This document shows, piece by piece, positions 14,744 through 23,840 of a DNA stretch of 64,000 nt. Location: assembly GCA_963698265.1 (NCBI GenBank), contig CAVOQC010000004.1, forward strand, positions 930,001 through 994,000, written 5' to 3'. This DNA is from FEB-7 sp963698265. Its GTDB lineage: Bacteria > Pseudomonadota > Gammaproteobacteria > Burkholderiales > Usitatibacteraceae. A program made the position numbers and the translations under genes. Positions within the stretch are counted from its first letter, which is position 1; the number at the start of each line of letters is the position of its first letter. A model generated the notes under the pieces. That model saw only the letters and a program-made list of their open reading frames with translations, searched no databases and was not told the origin of the DNA.

Positions 14744-15939
14744 GCGGCCCGCTCCAGGGCATCCGCGTCGTCGAGCTGGCGCAGATCATGGCCGGCCCCA
14801 CCTGCGGCATGCTGCTCGCCGACATGGGCGCGGACGTGATCAAGGTCGAGAAGCTTCCGGGCGGCGACGACACGCGCTCCTACACGCGCCCTTCGATCCA
14901 GGGCGAGTCGGCCGCGTTCATGATGCTCAACCGCAACAAGCGCGGCATCGCGGTGAATCTCAAGACCGCCGGGGGCCTGGAAGTGGTGAAGAAGCTTCTC
15001 GCCACCGCCGACGTGGTGACCGAGAACTACCGCAAGGGCACCCTCGAGAAGCTCGGCCTCGGCTGGGACGTGCTCCAGGCGCTCAACGCGCGCCTCGTCT
15101 ACTGCGTCGTCTCCGGCTACGGTCGCACCGGGCCCTACGCGGACAAGGGCGGGTTCGACCTGATCGCGCAGGGCTTCTCGGGGCTCATGTCGATCACCGG
15201 CGAGCCCGGCGGCGCGCCGGTGAAGTCAGGCTCCCCCATCGCCGACATCAACGCCGGCATCTTCGCGGCACTCGGCGTCGTCTCGGCGCTGCACGCACGC
15301 AACGCCTCGGGGCGCGGACAGATGGTGGACACCTCCCTCATGGAGGCGGCCATCCAGCAGACCTACTGGCAAAGCGCGATCTACTTCGCCACCGGCGAGA
15401 ACCCGCAGCCCACGGGCTCCGCCCACATCCTCACCGCGCCCTACCAGGCGTTCCCCACGGCGGACGGCTGGATCAACGTGGGCGGCGCCAACCAGGCCAA
15501 CTGGGAGCGCATCGCCAAGGCCATCGGCCGCGAGGACCTGCTCGCCGACCCGCGCTTCGCGACCAACGGCGACCGCATGCAGCATCTTGCGGAACTCACC
15601 CCGCTCATCGCCGAACGGATGAAGTCGCGGCCCTCGGCACACTGGATCGGCGAACTCGAGTCCGCGGGCGTTCCGGTGGGACCGATCAACCGCATCGGCG
15701 ACATGCTCGCCGACCCGCAGGTCGTCGCGCGTGACATGGTGGTCGAGGTCGATCACCCGAAGGCCGGCCGGACGAAGGCGCTGGGCATGCCGGTGAAGTT
15801 CTCCGACACGCCCTGCGCGGTCACGCGCGCCTCGCCCCTCCTGGGCCAGCACACCGACGAGATTCTCGGTTCCCTCGGCTATGCGCCTGCGCAGATCGAT
15901 GCGCTGTGCGCGAGCGGCGCCGTGGCGCGCGCGGCCTAG
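14740..15939 (+). CDS. CaiB/BaiF-type family III CoA-transferase
   Basis: A 399-aa family III CoA-transferase that would load CoA onto a carboxylic acid. Landmarks are GIRVVELAQIMAGPTCGMLL at the N-terminus, ADMGADVIKVE, NRNKRGIAVNLK, the catalytic Asp in GQMVDTSLMEA (about residue 196) and TAPYQAFPTADGWI. It is the last gene of the dctPQM-crotonase-CaiB operon (ATGA overlap), supporting a route in which an imported acid is activated and then processed by the crotonase. Its stop overlaps the convergent OmpA-FecR gene by 4 nt. Confidence 0.93.
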   Translation: MSGPLQGIRVVELAQIMAGPTCGMLLADMGADVIKVEKLPGGDDTRSYTRPSIQGESAAFMMLNRNKRGIAVNLKTAGGLEVVKKLLATADVVTENYRKGTLEKLGLGWDVLQALNARLVYCVVSGYGRTGPYADKGGFDLIAQGFSGLMSITGEPGGAPVKSGSPIADINAGIFAALGVVSALHARNASGRGQMVDTSLMEAAIQQTYWQSAIYFATGENPQPTGSAHILTAPYQAFPTADGWINVGGANQANWERIAKAIGREDLLADPRFATNGDRMQHLAELTPLIAERMKSRPSAHWIGELESAGVPVGPINRIGDMLADPQVVARDMVVEVDHPKAGRTKALGMPVKFSDTPCAVTRASPLLGQHTDEILGSLGYAPAQIDALCASGAVARAA

Positions 15940-17120
15940 CGGGACTCCAGCAGCCCGTCCAGCTCGCCGGTGCTGAACACGGCGGCCGGTGCCTTGAGGC
16001 GCATCGCAGCGGGCGGCGCCTTCCCGCCGCGGGTCGCGGCCCGCCTGGGTCCCGCATAGGCCTGCTCATCGCGGGCGAGGGCCACGGTCGAACCGTCGAT
16101 GCCATCGAGCGACGCGGCGCCCCGGTTCACCTTCACGTAGGTGCCCGCCTCGACCGGCCCGGTGCCCGCCTCCGTGTGGACGATGTCGAGGTCGGTGCCG
16201 CGGATGCCTACCGTCGCCAGCTCCGTGTTGAACGCGACGGCCTCCGGACGGTTTCCGCCCAATGCGCCGGTGACGTATCGGAACGCCCCCACCACGAGCC
16301 CGAATGCCTGCTTCCAGGTCGACGGGTCCCCGGCCAGGCGCAGCTTCTCGATCCTGAGCATCGAGCCGGCGCGAAGCAGCAGGTTGGCGCCGTCGTCGAG
16401 CCGCACCAGCGCCGACGCATCGCTCGCGGTGACGAGGACGTCGCCCTCCCGAACCCGCGATCCCTGCTGGAGAGCCGAATTGGAGCTGCCCCGCCGGACC
16501 TGGAGCTGTCCGCTCACGCGCTCGACGGTGCCCGCCGCGCCATCGGGTTCCTTCGTCGGCGTCACCAGTTCCGGCTCCAGGGACACGATGACCACGCGCC
16601 GGTTCTCGGCGGCCCGCGTGTCGGCCGGATTGGCGGGCTTGGCGCTGCCCATGCCGATGGCCGCGAGACGCGCCGAATCGATGCCCTCGCCGGAGCCGAG
16701 GAACTCCACGACGGCGCGCGCCCTTCGACCGGAAAGGCGCATGTTGTAGGCGCCATCGCCGACCGAGTCGGTGTGGCCCTCGACGCGAAAGCGCAGCTTC
16801 GCCAGCGACTCGGACTTCATGGCGCTCGCGAGCTTGCGCAGGAGCTCTCCGCTTGCCGGAGAAATATTCGCCGAGTCGAACTCGAACTGAACCGCGAGCT
16901 GCAGTTTTCCCTGGCGACCGCCCGCGGGAGCGTCCCCGGCGCCCTGCGCCCCGCCCACGCGAAACCCCCGCGTCCGGGATACCTCGGGCTTGACGGCGAG
17001 CGCCTCGATCATCTCCGAGACCGACGGGTCCACCTCGGCGCCCCCTGCGGGGACCGCGGAAAACAGGAAACCCGCGACCCACAGGGCCGCCAGTGCGCGG
17101 ACGGATTGCCTTGCACGCAT
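15936..17120 (-). CDS. OmpA-FecR domain fusion protein, periplasmic
   Basis: A 394-aa exported protein (signal about residues 1-28, ending AVPAGGA). Residues 72-182 form an OmpA/MotB peptidoglycan-binding domain, with QFEFDSANISPASGELL, VEGHTDSVGDGAYNMRLSG and ENRRVVIVSL. Residues about 197-330 form a FecR-type domain with GTVERVSGQLQVRRG, LQQGSRVREGDVLVTASDA and FNTELATVGIRGTDLDI. Start ATG 17120 has AAGGAG 7 nt upstream; the frame continues to 17147 without signal. FecR domains usually occur in sigma-factor regulators or surface proteins with LysM or peptidoglycan domains. A cell-wall-anchored surface or scaffold function is inferred. Confidence 0.85.
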   Translation of the reverse strand: MRARQSVRALAALWVAGFLFSAVPAGGAEVDPSVSEMIEALAVKPEVSRTRGFRVGGAQGAGDAPAGGRQGKLQLAVQFEFDSANISPASGELLRKLASAMKSESLAKLRFRVEGHTDSVGDGAYNMRLSGRRARAVVEFLGSGEGIDSARLAAIGMGSAKPANPADTRAAENRRVVIVSLEPELVTPTKEPDGAAGTVERVSGQLQVRRGSSNSALQQGSRVREGDVLVTASDASALVRLDDGANLLLRAGSMLRIEKLRLAGDPSTWKQAFGLVVGAFRYVTGALGGNRPEAVAFNTELATVGIRGTDLDIVHTEAGTGPVEAGTYVKVNRGAASLDGIDGSTVALARDEQAYAGPRRAATRGGKAPPAAMRLKAPAAVFSTGELDGLLESR

Positions 17121-17196
17121 CTCCGGACTCCTTCGCCGATACGCCAATCATACTGCGCCAGCGGTTTGCGGCCTTCGCCAGGGCGCGTGGCGCCGG

Positions 17197-18537
17197 TCAG
17201 GGACTTCGTGTGGCTTGCACCAGGAAGTCTGCATTGGCGCCCGGCGGGATTGCGGCATCCCGGTGCCGCAGCAGCAACCGGTCGATGGCGTTGAGCGCCT
17301 CCCAGGACTCGCGGAAGTCCTCGAAGAGGGCCGCATCGTCCGGGGGGGCATCCTTGAACGCCGCCTCCCTGCGCACGCGCTCGAAGATCTCGCCGAAGGA
17401 AAGCCGCCCGTCGATCTTCCGGAGGATCGAGGGCGTGGCCTTGCCCGGCCGCACCGTGACCGAGACGCCGGACCAGCGGTGATCCAGCGTGAACGGCTGG
17501 CCGCGGCTCTTCGAAAACACCTCGGCCAATTCCGCGCCCGTCACCGGCTCGTGGAAGCAGAACGGGATGAAGTCCGCGTCGCCGTAGGGGGCGACGGCGG
17601 GTGCGCGCGTCGCGTAGAACGAGTGCGTCTGGATGCGCCCGTTCAGGAGCTCCGCGATCTCGTACTGCCGGCGCAGCGGCAAGGCCCGGATCCTCGCGAG
17701 CACCCGCGGCGGCTGCGGCCCCATCTGCAGGTGCGGCAGGTACGACGAGCGCCCGCACTGCAGGTCGGTCAGCGCAAGGTGCAGCCCGTGCCCGTCCGCG
17801 AGCCACGCGAAGAGCTCGCCGACCGTGTAGGACCGGTCCTGCGGATGCAGCAGCAGGTCGGTGATCCCCGCATCGCCGTTGCGGTGATCCTGGACCAGGT
17901 CCTCGCCGCGCCTGAACCAGTTCGTGCGCGGCGCCGCCGAGAGCACCTGCTTCGCGTTCTCGATCCTTGCCTTCGCCCCGGTCTCGCCGTCGTTCACGAG
18001 CTTCAGGAGCGACTGCATCTGGTAGACGCCCGTGCGGCCGATGCTTGCGTAGACCATCAACCCCAGGGCGCCGCCCTCGGAGAGCGAGGCGAGAAGCGCG
18101 CGAAGCCCCGCATCGGGCTCCGCGAGGTGGTGCAGCACGCCCGCGCAGTTGATGTAGTCGAAGCGGCCGAGCCCGAGCGAGGGAAGATCGAGAAGCGAAG
18201 CCTCCACCCAGCGAATGCCCTCGAGCCCGCGGACTTCGGCGCGCTTGCGGGCGATCGCGGTGCTCGCCGTGCTGAAGTCGAGATGAACGACTTCGGCGCC
18301 GGTGCCGCGCAGTTGCTCGGCAAGGAAGATCGTGGCGTCACCCGTGCCGCCTCCGGCGACGAGCGCGCGGAAGCCGTCCCGGTATCCCTGCCGTCCCGCG
18401 AACCCGTAGTGGTTCACCATGGGCAGGTCGTCGAGCCAGGTGCGCTTCAGCTCCCGGCGCTCGTCCTCGGGATTGCGCACGGGATAGGGAAGCGCCTCGT
18501 ACTGGGCGCGCACTTCCGGGATATCGGCCTTGGACAT
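17197..18537 (-). CDS. Class I SAM-dependent methyltransferase with long C-terminal extension
   Basis: A 446-aa protein with a Rossmann methyltransferase domain in about residues 40-200: the SAM-binding ALVAGGGTGDATIFLAEQL, acidic residue VVHLDFSTAST, and FDYINCAGVLHHLAEPDAGL. The N-terminal VRAQYEALPYPVRNPEDE is a recurring motif of this family. The last ~240 residues have no domain recognisable by eye. The substrate is unknown. It is monocistronic or downstream of the 55-aa peptide of the TRAP cluster (73-nt gap). Confidence 0.85.
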   Translation of the reverse strand: MSKADIPEVRAQYEALPYPVRNPEDERRELKRTWLDDLPMVNHYGFAGRQGYRDGFRALVAGGGTGDATIFLAEQLRGTGAEVVHLDFSTASTAIARKRAEVRGLEGIRWVEASLLDLPSLGLGRFDYINCAGVLHHLAEPDAGLRALLASLSEGGALGLMVYASIGRTGVYQMQSLLKLVNDGETGAKARIENAKQVLSAAPRTNWFRRGEDLVQDHRNGDAGITDLLLHPQDRSYTVGELFAWLADGHGLHLALTDLQCGRSSYLPHLQMGPQPPRVLARIRALPLRRQYEIAELLNGRIQTHSFYATRAPAVAPYGDADFIPFCFHEPVTGAELAEVFSKSRGQPFTLDHRWSGVSVTVRPGKATPSILRKIDGRLSFGEIFERVRREAAFKDAPPDDAALFEDFRESWEALNAIDRLLLRHRDAAIPPGANADFLVQATRSP

Positions 18538-18610
18538 GGATTGCGATTCGCTGGGGTGCGCGAATCATAGCAAGTGCCGCCCGACCCTCCCATGGCGTGC
18601 GCCGTGCCGT

Positions 18611-18778
18611 TCAGCCGTCCTTGTCGGTGAACGTGTGCCAGGCGTCGACCGCCGCGAGGGCGATGCCGCCGATCACGATGAGCGAGAGCGGGACGTCCTT
18701 CAGCTTCAACACGATGGGCAGGTAGTAGGCCACGAACAGCGCCACGGCGCAGACGGTGGCCAGGGCCTTGAATCCCAT
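18611..18778 (-). CDS. 55-aa two-segment membrane protein following the TRAP permease
   Basis: This short gene encodes MGFKALATVCAVALFVAYYL, a charged turn LKLKDVPL, a second hydrophobic segment LIVIGGIALAAVDAWH and a hydrophilic tail FTDKDG. ATG at 18778 follows a purine-rich GGGGGAGAG ribosome site and lies 18 nt after the dctM stop, so it is co-transcribed. Small two-helix proteins of this kind sit beside some DctQM pairs; a subunit-stabilising role is inferred only from position and size. Confidence 0.7.
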   Translation of the reverse strand: MGFKALATVCAVALFVAYYLPIVLKLKDVPLSLIVIGGIALAAVDAWHTFTDKDG

Positions 18779-18796
18779 GTCGTCTCTCCCCCGCGC

Positions 18797-20149
18797 CTAT
18801 CGCGAACCGTACAGCTGGTTGGGAAGCCAGTGCACGAGCGCCGGGAACAGGTAGACCAGCAGCATCGTGAGCACGATCAGCCCGAGGAACGGGTAGCAGC
18901 CGTTGAAGATCTGCACCAGCGTGACCCTCGGCGGCGCGATGCCCTTCAGGTAGTAGCAGGCCATCGCCATCGGCGGCGACAGGAAGGCCGTCTGGAGGTT
19001 GATCGCCACGAGGATCCCGAAGAACAGCGGGTCGATTCCGAAGAGCGGCAGTAGCGGCAGGAAGATAGGGATGAAGATCACGATGATCTCGGTCCACTCG
19101 AGCGGCCAGCCGAGCAGGAAGATGATGATCTGCGCCACGATCAGGAACATGAACGGCGAGAGCTGCAGCGCCAGCACGAAATCCTTGATCATCACGTTGC
19201 CGCCGAGATAGGCGAAGATGGACGCGAACGTGGACGAACCGACGAAGAGAAAACACACCATCGCGGAGGTCCGCGCGGTGAGGTAGACGGACTCCCGGAA
19301 ACCCTGCCAGGTGAGGGACCGATAGGCCGCCGCCAGCACGATGGCGCCGAAGGCACCGACCGAGGCCGCTTCCGTCGGCGTGGCCAGCCCGAAGAAGATC
19401 GCGCCCAGCACGGACAGGATGAGGACGGCGAGCGGAACGAAGGACGCGAGCAGCATCGCCACGACCCGCGAGGCCGGTATGTCGTCCGACTCGTCCCGGG
19501 CCATCGGCGGCGCGAGGTTCGGCTTCGCCATGGCGAGAATGACGACGTAGGCCACATAAAGGCCCGCCAGCAGCAGGCCGGGAACGAGCGCGGCCGCATA
19601 CAGGCGCACGGCCGAGATGCCCGAGGTCGCCGCGTAGACGATCAGCATGATCGACGGGGGGATCAAGATGCCGAGGCAGCCTCCGGCGCAGACGACGCCT
19701 GCAGCGAGCTTCACGTCGTAGCCCGCCTTGAGCATCCGCGGGAAGGCGAGCAGGCCCATGAGCGTCACGACGGCCCCGACGATGCCGGTGGCGGTGGCGA
19801 AAAGCGCGCAGGTCGCGAGGGTGGCCACCGCGAGCGAGCCCGGAACCCGGCGCGCCGCGAGCTGGAGGGCATGAAAAAGCCGGTCGAGGACGTTCGCCCG
19901 CTCGATCACGTATCCCATCATGAGGAAGAGCGGGATCGAGACCAGCGCGTCGTTGCTCATGACGGAGAAGGTGTTCGTCGTGAGGAGATCGAAGACGCGG
20001 TTGTCGAACAGGGTCTGGCCGGACTGGTGGTAGGCGAAGTAGCCGAAGATGACGCCCATCGCCATCAGCGTGAACGCGACCGGGAAGCCGATCAGGATGA
20101 CGAAGACGAAGATCCCGAGCATCAACAGGGCGACGACCGGCGGGCTCAT
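18797..20149 (-). CDS. dctM: DctM-family TRAP transporter large permease (second system)
   Basis: A 450-aa large permease with about 12 hydrophobic segments and DctM motifs ALVSIPLFLMMGYVIERANV, TGIVGAVVTLMGLLAFPRML, LGILIPPSIMLIVYAA and TAFLSPPMAMACYYLKGI. The latter group resembles TRAP permeases annotated for mannitol/chloroaromatic-type or C4-dicarboxylate substrates, so the substrate is open. ATG 20149 overlaps dctQ by 4 nt. No dctP-like binding-protein gene is present in this cluster. Confidence 0.94.
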   Translation of the reverse strand: MSPPVVALLMLGIFVFVILIGFPVAFTLMAMGVIFGYFAYHQSGQTLFDNRVFDLLTTNTFSVMSNDALVSIPLFLMMGYVIERANVLDRLFHALQLAARRVPGSLAVATLATCALFATATGIVGAVVTLMGLLAFPRMLKAGYDVKLAAGVVCAGGCLGILIPPSIMLIVYAATSGISAVRLYAAALVPGLLLAGLYVAYVVILAMAKPNLAPPMARDESDDIPASRVVAMLLASFVPLAVLILSVLGAIFFGLATPTEAASVGAFGAIVLAAAYRSLTWQGFRESVYLTARTSAMVCFLFVGSSTFASIFAYLGGNVMIKDFVLALQLSPFMFLIVAQIIIFLLGWPLEWTEIIVIFIPIFLPLLPLFGIDPLFFGILVAINLQTAFLSPPMAMACYYLKGIAPPRVTLVQIFNGCYPFLGLIVLTMLLVYLFPALVHWLPNQLYGSR

Positions 20150-20772
20150 GTGCCGCCCCCGCTTCCCGCAGCCGGAGCGCCTGTTCCGGCGGGCGCCGCG
20201 CGTTCCTCCCTCTCGTGCTGGTGGATGAGCTGCAGCTCGAGCTCCTCGACGTCGCCGATGCGGGGCGGCCAGGCGTTGTCGCGAAGGCATTCCACGCAGC
20301 GCAGCATCTCCGCCAGGCCCTGGAGGGAGAGGAACGCCGCGCCGACTGGCACCAGCATCTTGATCGGCCAAATCGGCACGCCGGCGGGGCTGTTGACGCT
20401 TACCTCGGCGAGTCGCATCGACTCCCGCCCATCGACCCAGCCATAGGCCGCGAGGGCAAGCACGCCGGGAAAGAAGAAGAAGACGTAGAGCACCAGGTCG
20501 ATCGTCGCTTGCCTGCGCACCGGCAGCAGGCGGTAGAAGATGTCGCAGCGGACATGGCTGCCGCGCGAAAGTGCGTACGCGCCCGCCATGTAGAAGAGCG
20601 CGCCGTAGCAGAGGTAGCTGAAGTCGAAGGCCCAGCTGGTCGGGTCGTTCAGCACGTAGCGGACGAACACCTCGAAGCACGTGCCCGCCATGAGGATCAC
20701 GATGCACCAGGAAAACGCGTGGCCTGCCGTCGTGCTGAGGTGCTCGACGCCGAGGATGAACCTTCGGACCAT
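20146..20772 (-). CDS. dctQ: DctQ-family TRAP transporter small permease (second system)
   Basis: A 208-aa protein with four membrane segments, DctQ landmarks FVRYVLNDPTSWAFDFSYL and YMAGAYALSRGSHVRCDIF, and a hydrophilic Ala/Gly/Glu-rich tail that is longer than usual. The start is uncertain: ATG 20772 (MVRRFILGVEHLS) begins where similarity to other DctQ proteins begins, while upstream ATG 20811 would add 13 residues. Neither has a strong ribosome site. It overlaps dctM and lies 121 nt downstream of the response-regulator gene. Confidence 0.88.
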   Translation of the reverse strand: MVRRFILGVEHLSTTAGHAFSWCIVILMAGTCFEVFVRYVLNDPTSWAFDFSYLCYGALFYMAGAYALSRGSHVRCDIFYRLLPVRRQATIDLVLYVFFFFPGVLALAAYGWVDGRESMRLAEVSVNSPAGVPIWPIKMLVPVGAAFLSLQGLAEMLRCVECLRDNAWPPRIGDVEELELQLIHQHEREERAAPAGTGAPAAGSGGGT

Positions 20773-20893
20773 GGAAATCGTTCCGTGACAGCGACCGCGC
20801 GAATCTGCCATGGCGCATCCGCCCCTGTCATGAGGGGGAAACACCTAACCGCGACTTTCTGGGCCGGCGGCGCTCCGGGCGGGGCACGCCGCG

Positions 20894-21520
20894 TCAGCGG
20901 GTCGGGGGACCGGGCAGGCCGAACTGCACGACGAACCGCACGAGTTCCGCGAGCGATGCCGTGCCGAGCCTCGCCATAATGCGGGCACGGTGCGCTTCCA
21001 CGGTCTTGGTGGCGATGCCGAGTTCCACGCCAATAGCCTTGCTCGACTTGCCGTCCGCCACGGCCGCGAGCACTTCACGCTCCCGCGCGCTCAGTCCGGC
21101 CGCCCGCAGGCGCCAGGACTCGAGGTCCTCCGGGCCCGGGCCGCGGGCGTGAAGCGAGAGCGCCCGGCGGACGGCCTCGATGAGGCGCTCGCCGGCGACC
21201 GGCTTCTCCACGAAGTCCACCGCGCCGCGCCGCATCGCCTGGACCGCGAGCGACACGTCGCCGTGCGCGGTCACGAACACGAGCGGCAGGCGGACGTGGC
21301 GCCTCAGCAGCGCTTCCTGCAGCTCGAGGCCGGACATGCCGGGCATGCGCAGGTCGACGACGGCGCACGCGGGACGCTCGTCGGCGAACGCCCCGAGGAA
21401 GGCTTCCGCGCCCGCATGCGTTCTCACGGCCATTCCCTCGCCCTCCAGGAGCCAGCGCAGGGAGTCGCGCACGGCCTGGTCGTCGTCGATGACGTGCACC
21501 AGCGTGGCCGCCTCGCTCAT
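20894..21520 (-). CDS. FixJ/LuxR-family response regulator
   Basis: A 208-aa two-component regulator. The receiver domain (1-120) has VHVIDDDQAVRDSL, the phospho-acceptor Asp in AVVDLRMPGMSG, LVFVTAHGD and the lysine in DFVEKPV. The LuxR/GerE helix-turn-helix (about 140-200) includes LSAREREVLAAVADGKSSKA and TVEAHRARIMARLG. It overlaps the sensor-kinase gene by 4 nt and precedes the TRAP dctQM genes, which it probably controls, as DctSR-like pairs do for dicarboxylate TRAP systems. Confidence 0.93.
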   Translation of the reverse strand: MSEAATLVHVIDDDQAVRDSLRWLLEGEGMAVRTHAGAEAFLGAFADERPACAVVDLRMPGMSGLELQEALLRRHVRLPLVFVTAHGDVSLAVQAMRRGAVDFVEKPVAGERLIEAVRRALSLHARGPGPEDLESWRLRAAGLSAREREVLAAVADGKSSKAIGVELGIATKTVEAHRARIMARLGTASLAELVRFVVQFGLPGPPTR

Positions 21521-22974
21521 TCGCCTTCCGCTGCGCGAAGCGTGAAATGGAACTCGGCGCCCCCGCCTTCGCGCGCCGTCGTCCAGAGGCGCCCGCCGTG
21601 GAACTCCACGATCGAGCGGCAGATGTTGAGCCCGAGCCCCATGCCGTCCGGCTTGCTGGTGAGGAACGGCTCGAAGAGCCGGCCGGCCATGTCCTCGCGC
21701 ACCCCCGGGCCGCGGTCGGCTACCGTGACCACGAGCGCACCTTCATCGCCGCGGGAAGTCAGTACGTCGACCGCCTGCTCCCCTTCCGACCGATCGCCCA
21801 TGGCGTCGGCTGCATTGCGCACGAGATTCAGGATCACCTGCTCGACCATCACCGCATCTGCCCGGGCAGGTGGCAGGCCCGGCGACAAATGCAGCGTTAC
21901 GCGCACTCCCCCGCGACCGGGAGCGGCGGCCGTCGTCGCACGATCCACCAGATGGTTCAGGTCAAGCGTCGCCAGCACCGGCTGGCGGGCGCTCGCGAAG
22001 TCGCGCACGCGGCGAATGATCTGTCCCGCGCGCTCGGCCTGCTCGCCCGCCTGTTCGAGGGCGCCAGCGAGCGCCTCCGGATCCGAGCCGCCGGAGCGCA
22101 GCCGGCGCAGGCAACCCCGGACATAGTTCGCCACGGCGGCAAGCGGCTGGTTGAGCTCGTGCGCTATCGAGCTGGCGATCTCGCCCACCACGACCAGGCG
22201 CGCATTCGACTGCAACTTCGCCTCCTGCTCGCGGTTCAGTGCCTCCGCCTCGCGCCGGGCGGTTACGTCGGTCGCCCCGAGAAGCAGAACCGGGCGCCCG
22301 TGGGTCCACTCCATCCACCGCGCGCGGACGAGGTACCAGTGGCTCTCTAGGACGAGTTCCTCTCCCGACTCGGCCCCCGGCCCCAGCGCGACGGCGGCAT
22401 CCAGCATCCGCAGCGACGCCGATTCGCGTGTCGACCCCGGGAATGCGGTATCAAACGCCCGGTTGCGGTACAGGATGGCGCCGGTGGCCGGGTCGATCAC
22501 GCAAATGGACGTATCGAGGCCCTCGAGCACCTTGATCAGCCGCTCGTCAGAACGCTCCAGCGCGCGCCTGAGCTGATCTACGATGAGGGCGAAGAGCGAG
22601 AAGGTGGCCAGCCGGATGAATCCTTCCCAGTACCGGTAGGCCGCGAGGGAGTACTGGTGCTCGGCGATGAAATCGGTGCCGACCCACGCCACGGTCGCGA
22701 GGACCGAAAGGCCCAGGCCCGCCACCAGCCCGAACGCCCACGTGGAGGCCACCACAGGCCCCACATAGAGGAGCGAAAGGGCCAGTTCGTAGCCGGTCGA
22801 GAGGTCGGCGATCGCGATGGCCACGAGCGCGATCAGCGAGATCGCGAGGACGGCCCCGCGACCCCGCATGAGGGCTGCCGACAGCGTGGTAGCGCGCCGG
22901 AAACGGGCGCCGGGAATCATCGATGGGACGGCATCGGGCGTCGTCCGGGCCTCCGGGATGTCTCCTGCGGGCAT
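21517..22974 (-). CDS. Membrane-bound PAS sensor histidine kinase
   Basis: A protein of about 485 aa: several hydrophobic segments (about residues 38-140) with little periplasmic loop, a PAS domain (about 155-250, VLEGLDTSICVIDPATGAIL and YRNRAFDTAFP), HisKA with the phospho-acceptor in SSIAHELNQPLAAV, and HATPase with NLVRNAADAMG, VADRGPGV, LFEPFLTSKPDGMGLGLN. The HisKA/HATPase type resembles FixL/DctS kinases. ATG 22974 is the preferred start; a long upstream frame exists but lacks conserved sequence. It overlaps the response regulator and the pair sits directly upstream of dctQM. Confidence 0.9.
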   Translation of the reverse strand: MPAGDIPEARTTPDAVPSMIPGARFRRATTLSAALMRGRGAVLAISLIALVAIAIADLSTGYELALSLLYVGPVVASTWAFGLVAGLGLSVLATVAWVGTDFIAEHQYSLAAYRYWEGFIRLATFSLFALIVDQLRRALERSDERLIKVLEGLDTSICVIDPATGAILYRNRAFDTAFPGSTRESASLRMLDAAVALGPGAESGEELVLESHWYLVRARWMEWTHGRPVLLLGATDVTARREAEALNREQEAKLQSNARLVVVGEIASSIAHELNQPLAAVANYVRGCLRRLRSGGSDPEALAGALEQAGEQAERAGQIIRRVRDFASARQPVLATLDLNHLVDRATTAAAPGRGGVRVTLHLSPGLPPARADAVMVEQVILNLVRNAADAMGDRSEGEQAVDVLTSRGDEGALVVTVADRGPGVREDMAGRLFEPFLTSKPDGMGLGLNICRSIVEFHGGRLWTTAREGGGAEFHFTLRAAEGE

Positions 22975-23086
22975 GGCTCGATGGGAGATCGGCAAGTGCG
23001 GATCATAGCAAGGGGGCGCCGCTGACCCCCGCCCTTGCCCCGGGGAGCGCGAGTGGGCACGATGGCGGCCTTCCCTGCCCGCCCCC

Positions 23087-23840
23087 ATGCCCTCCCTCGC
23101 CGCCCTCGCCGCCCTCGCCGTCTCGGCGCTCGCGACCTCCTTCATCTCCGGCATCCTCGGGATGGCGGGCGGCATGATCCTCATGGGCGTGCTGCTCGCG
23201 CTCCTCACGGTGCCCCAGGCGATGGTGCTGCACGGCGTTACGCAGCTCGCCTCCAACGGCTGGCGCGCGGTCCTGTGGCGACGCTCCATCGACTGGCGCG
23301 TCTTCCGCGGCAACGCCCTGGGGTCGCTCGTGGCACTCGCGGCCTTCACCGCGGTGCAGCTCGTGGTGGAGCAAGCCTGTCGCCCTGGTCGTGCTGGGTC
23401 TCACGCCGTTCGTGGGCCTGGCGCTGCCCGAGCGGCTCGTCCTCGACGTGCGGAAGCCGGGCCACCCCTTCGCCTGCGGCGTGGTGACCACCGGGCTGCA
23501 GCTCGTCGCCGGCGTCTCCGGCCCCATCCTCGACCTCTTCTTCGTGCGCTCGCCCATGGACCGGCGTGCTGTAGTGGCGACCAAGGCCTCGACCCAGAGC
23601 CTCGGGCACATCCTGAAGATCCTCTATTTCGGCGGGCTCGTCGGCGCCGCGCAGCGCGGCACGGTGGACTTCTGGCTGGCCGCGATCATGGTCGCGCTCG
23701 CGATCGCCGGCACGACGCTCTCCCGCCACGTGCTGGAGCGCCTCTCCGACGCGTCGTTCCGGCAATGGACGCGCTGGACGGTGATGGCCATGGGCGTGAT
23801 CTACCTGTCGACGGGCGCCTGGTTGCTCGCTACCGGCTGA
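23087..23840 (+). pseudogene. TauE/SafE-family membrane exporter, interrupted by a one-base insertion
   Basis: TauE/SafE proteins are 7-8 helix membrane proteins proposed to export sulfite, sulfoacetate or other small anions. The first ~95 codons (SALATSFISGILGMAGGMI, VLHGVTQLASNGWRAVLWR) and the last ~150 (LPERLVLDVRKPGHPFACG, VATKASTQSLGHILKILYFG) are both family-typical but in different frames. Removing one G near 23368-23371 converts VVEQACRPG into VVSKPVALVVLGLTPF and restores 250 aa. The 3' end overlaps the convergent methyltransferase by 40 nt. It may be a true pseudogene or a sequencing error. Confidence 0.85.
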
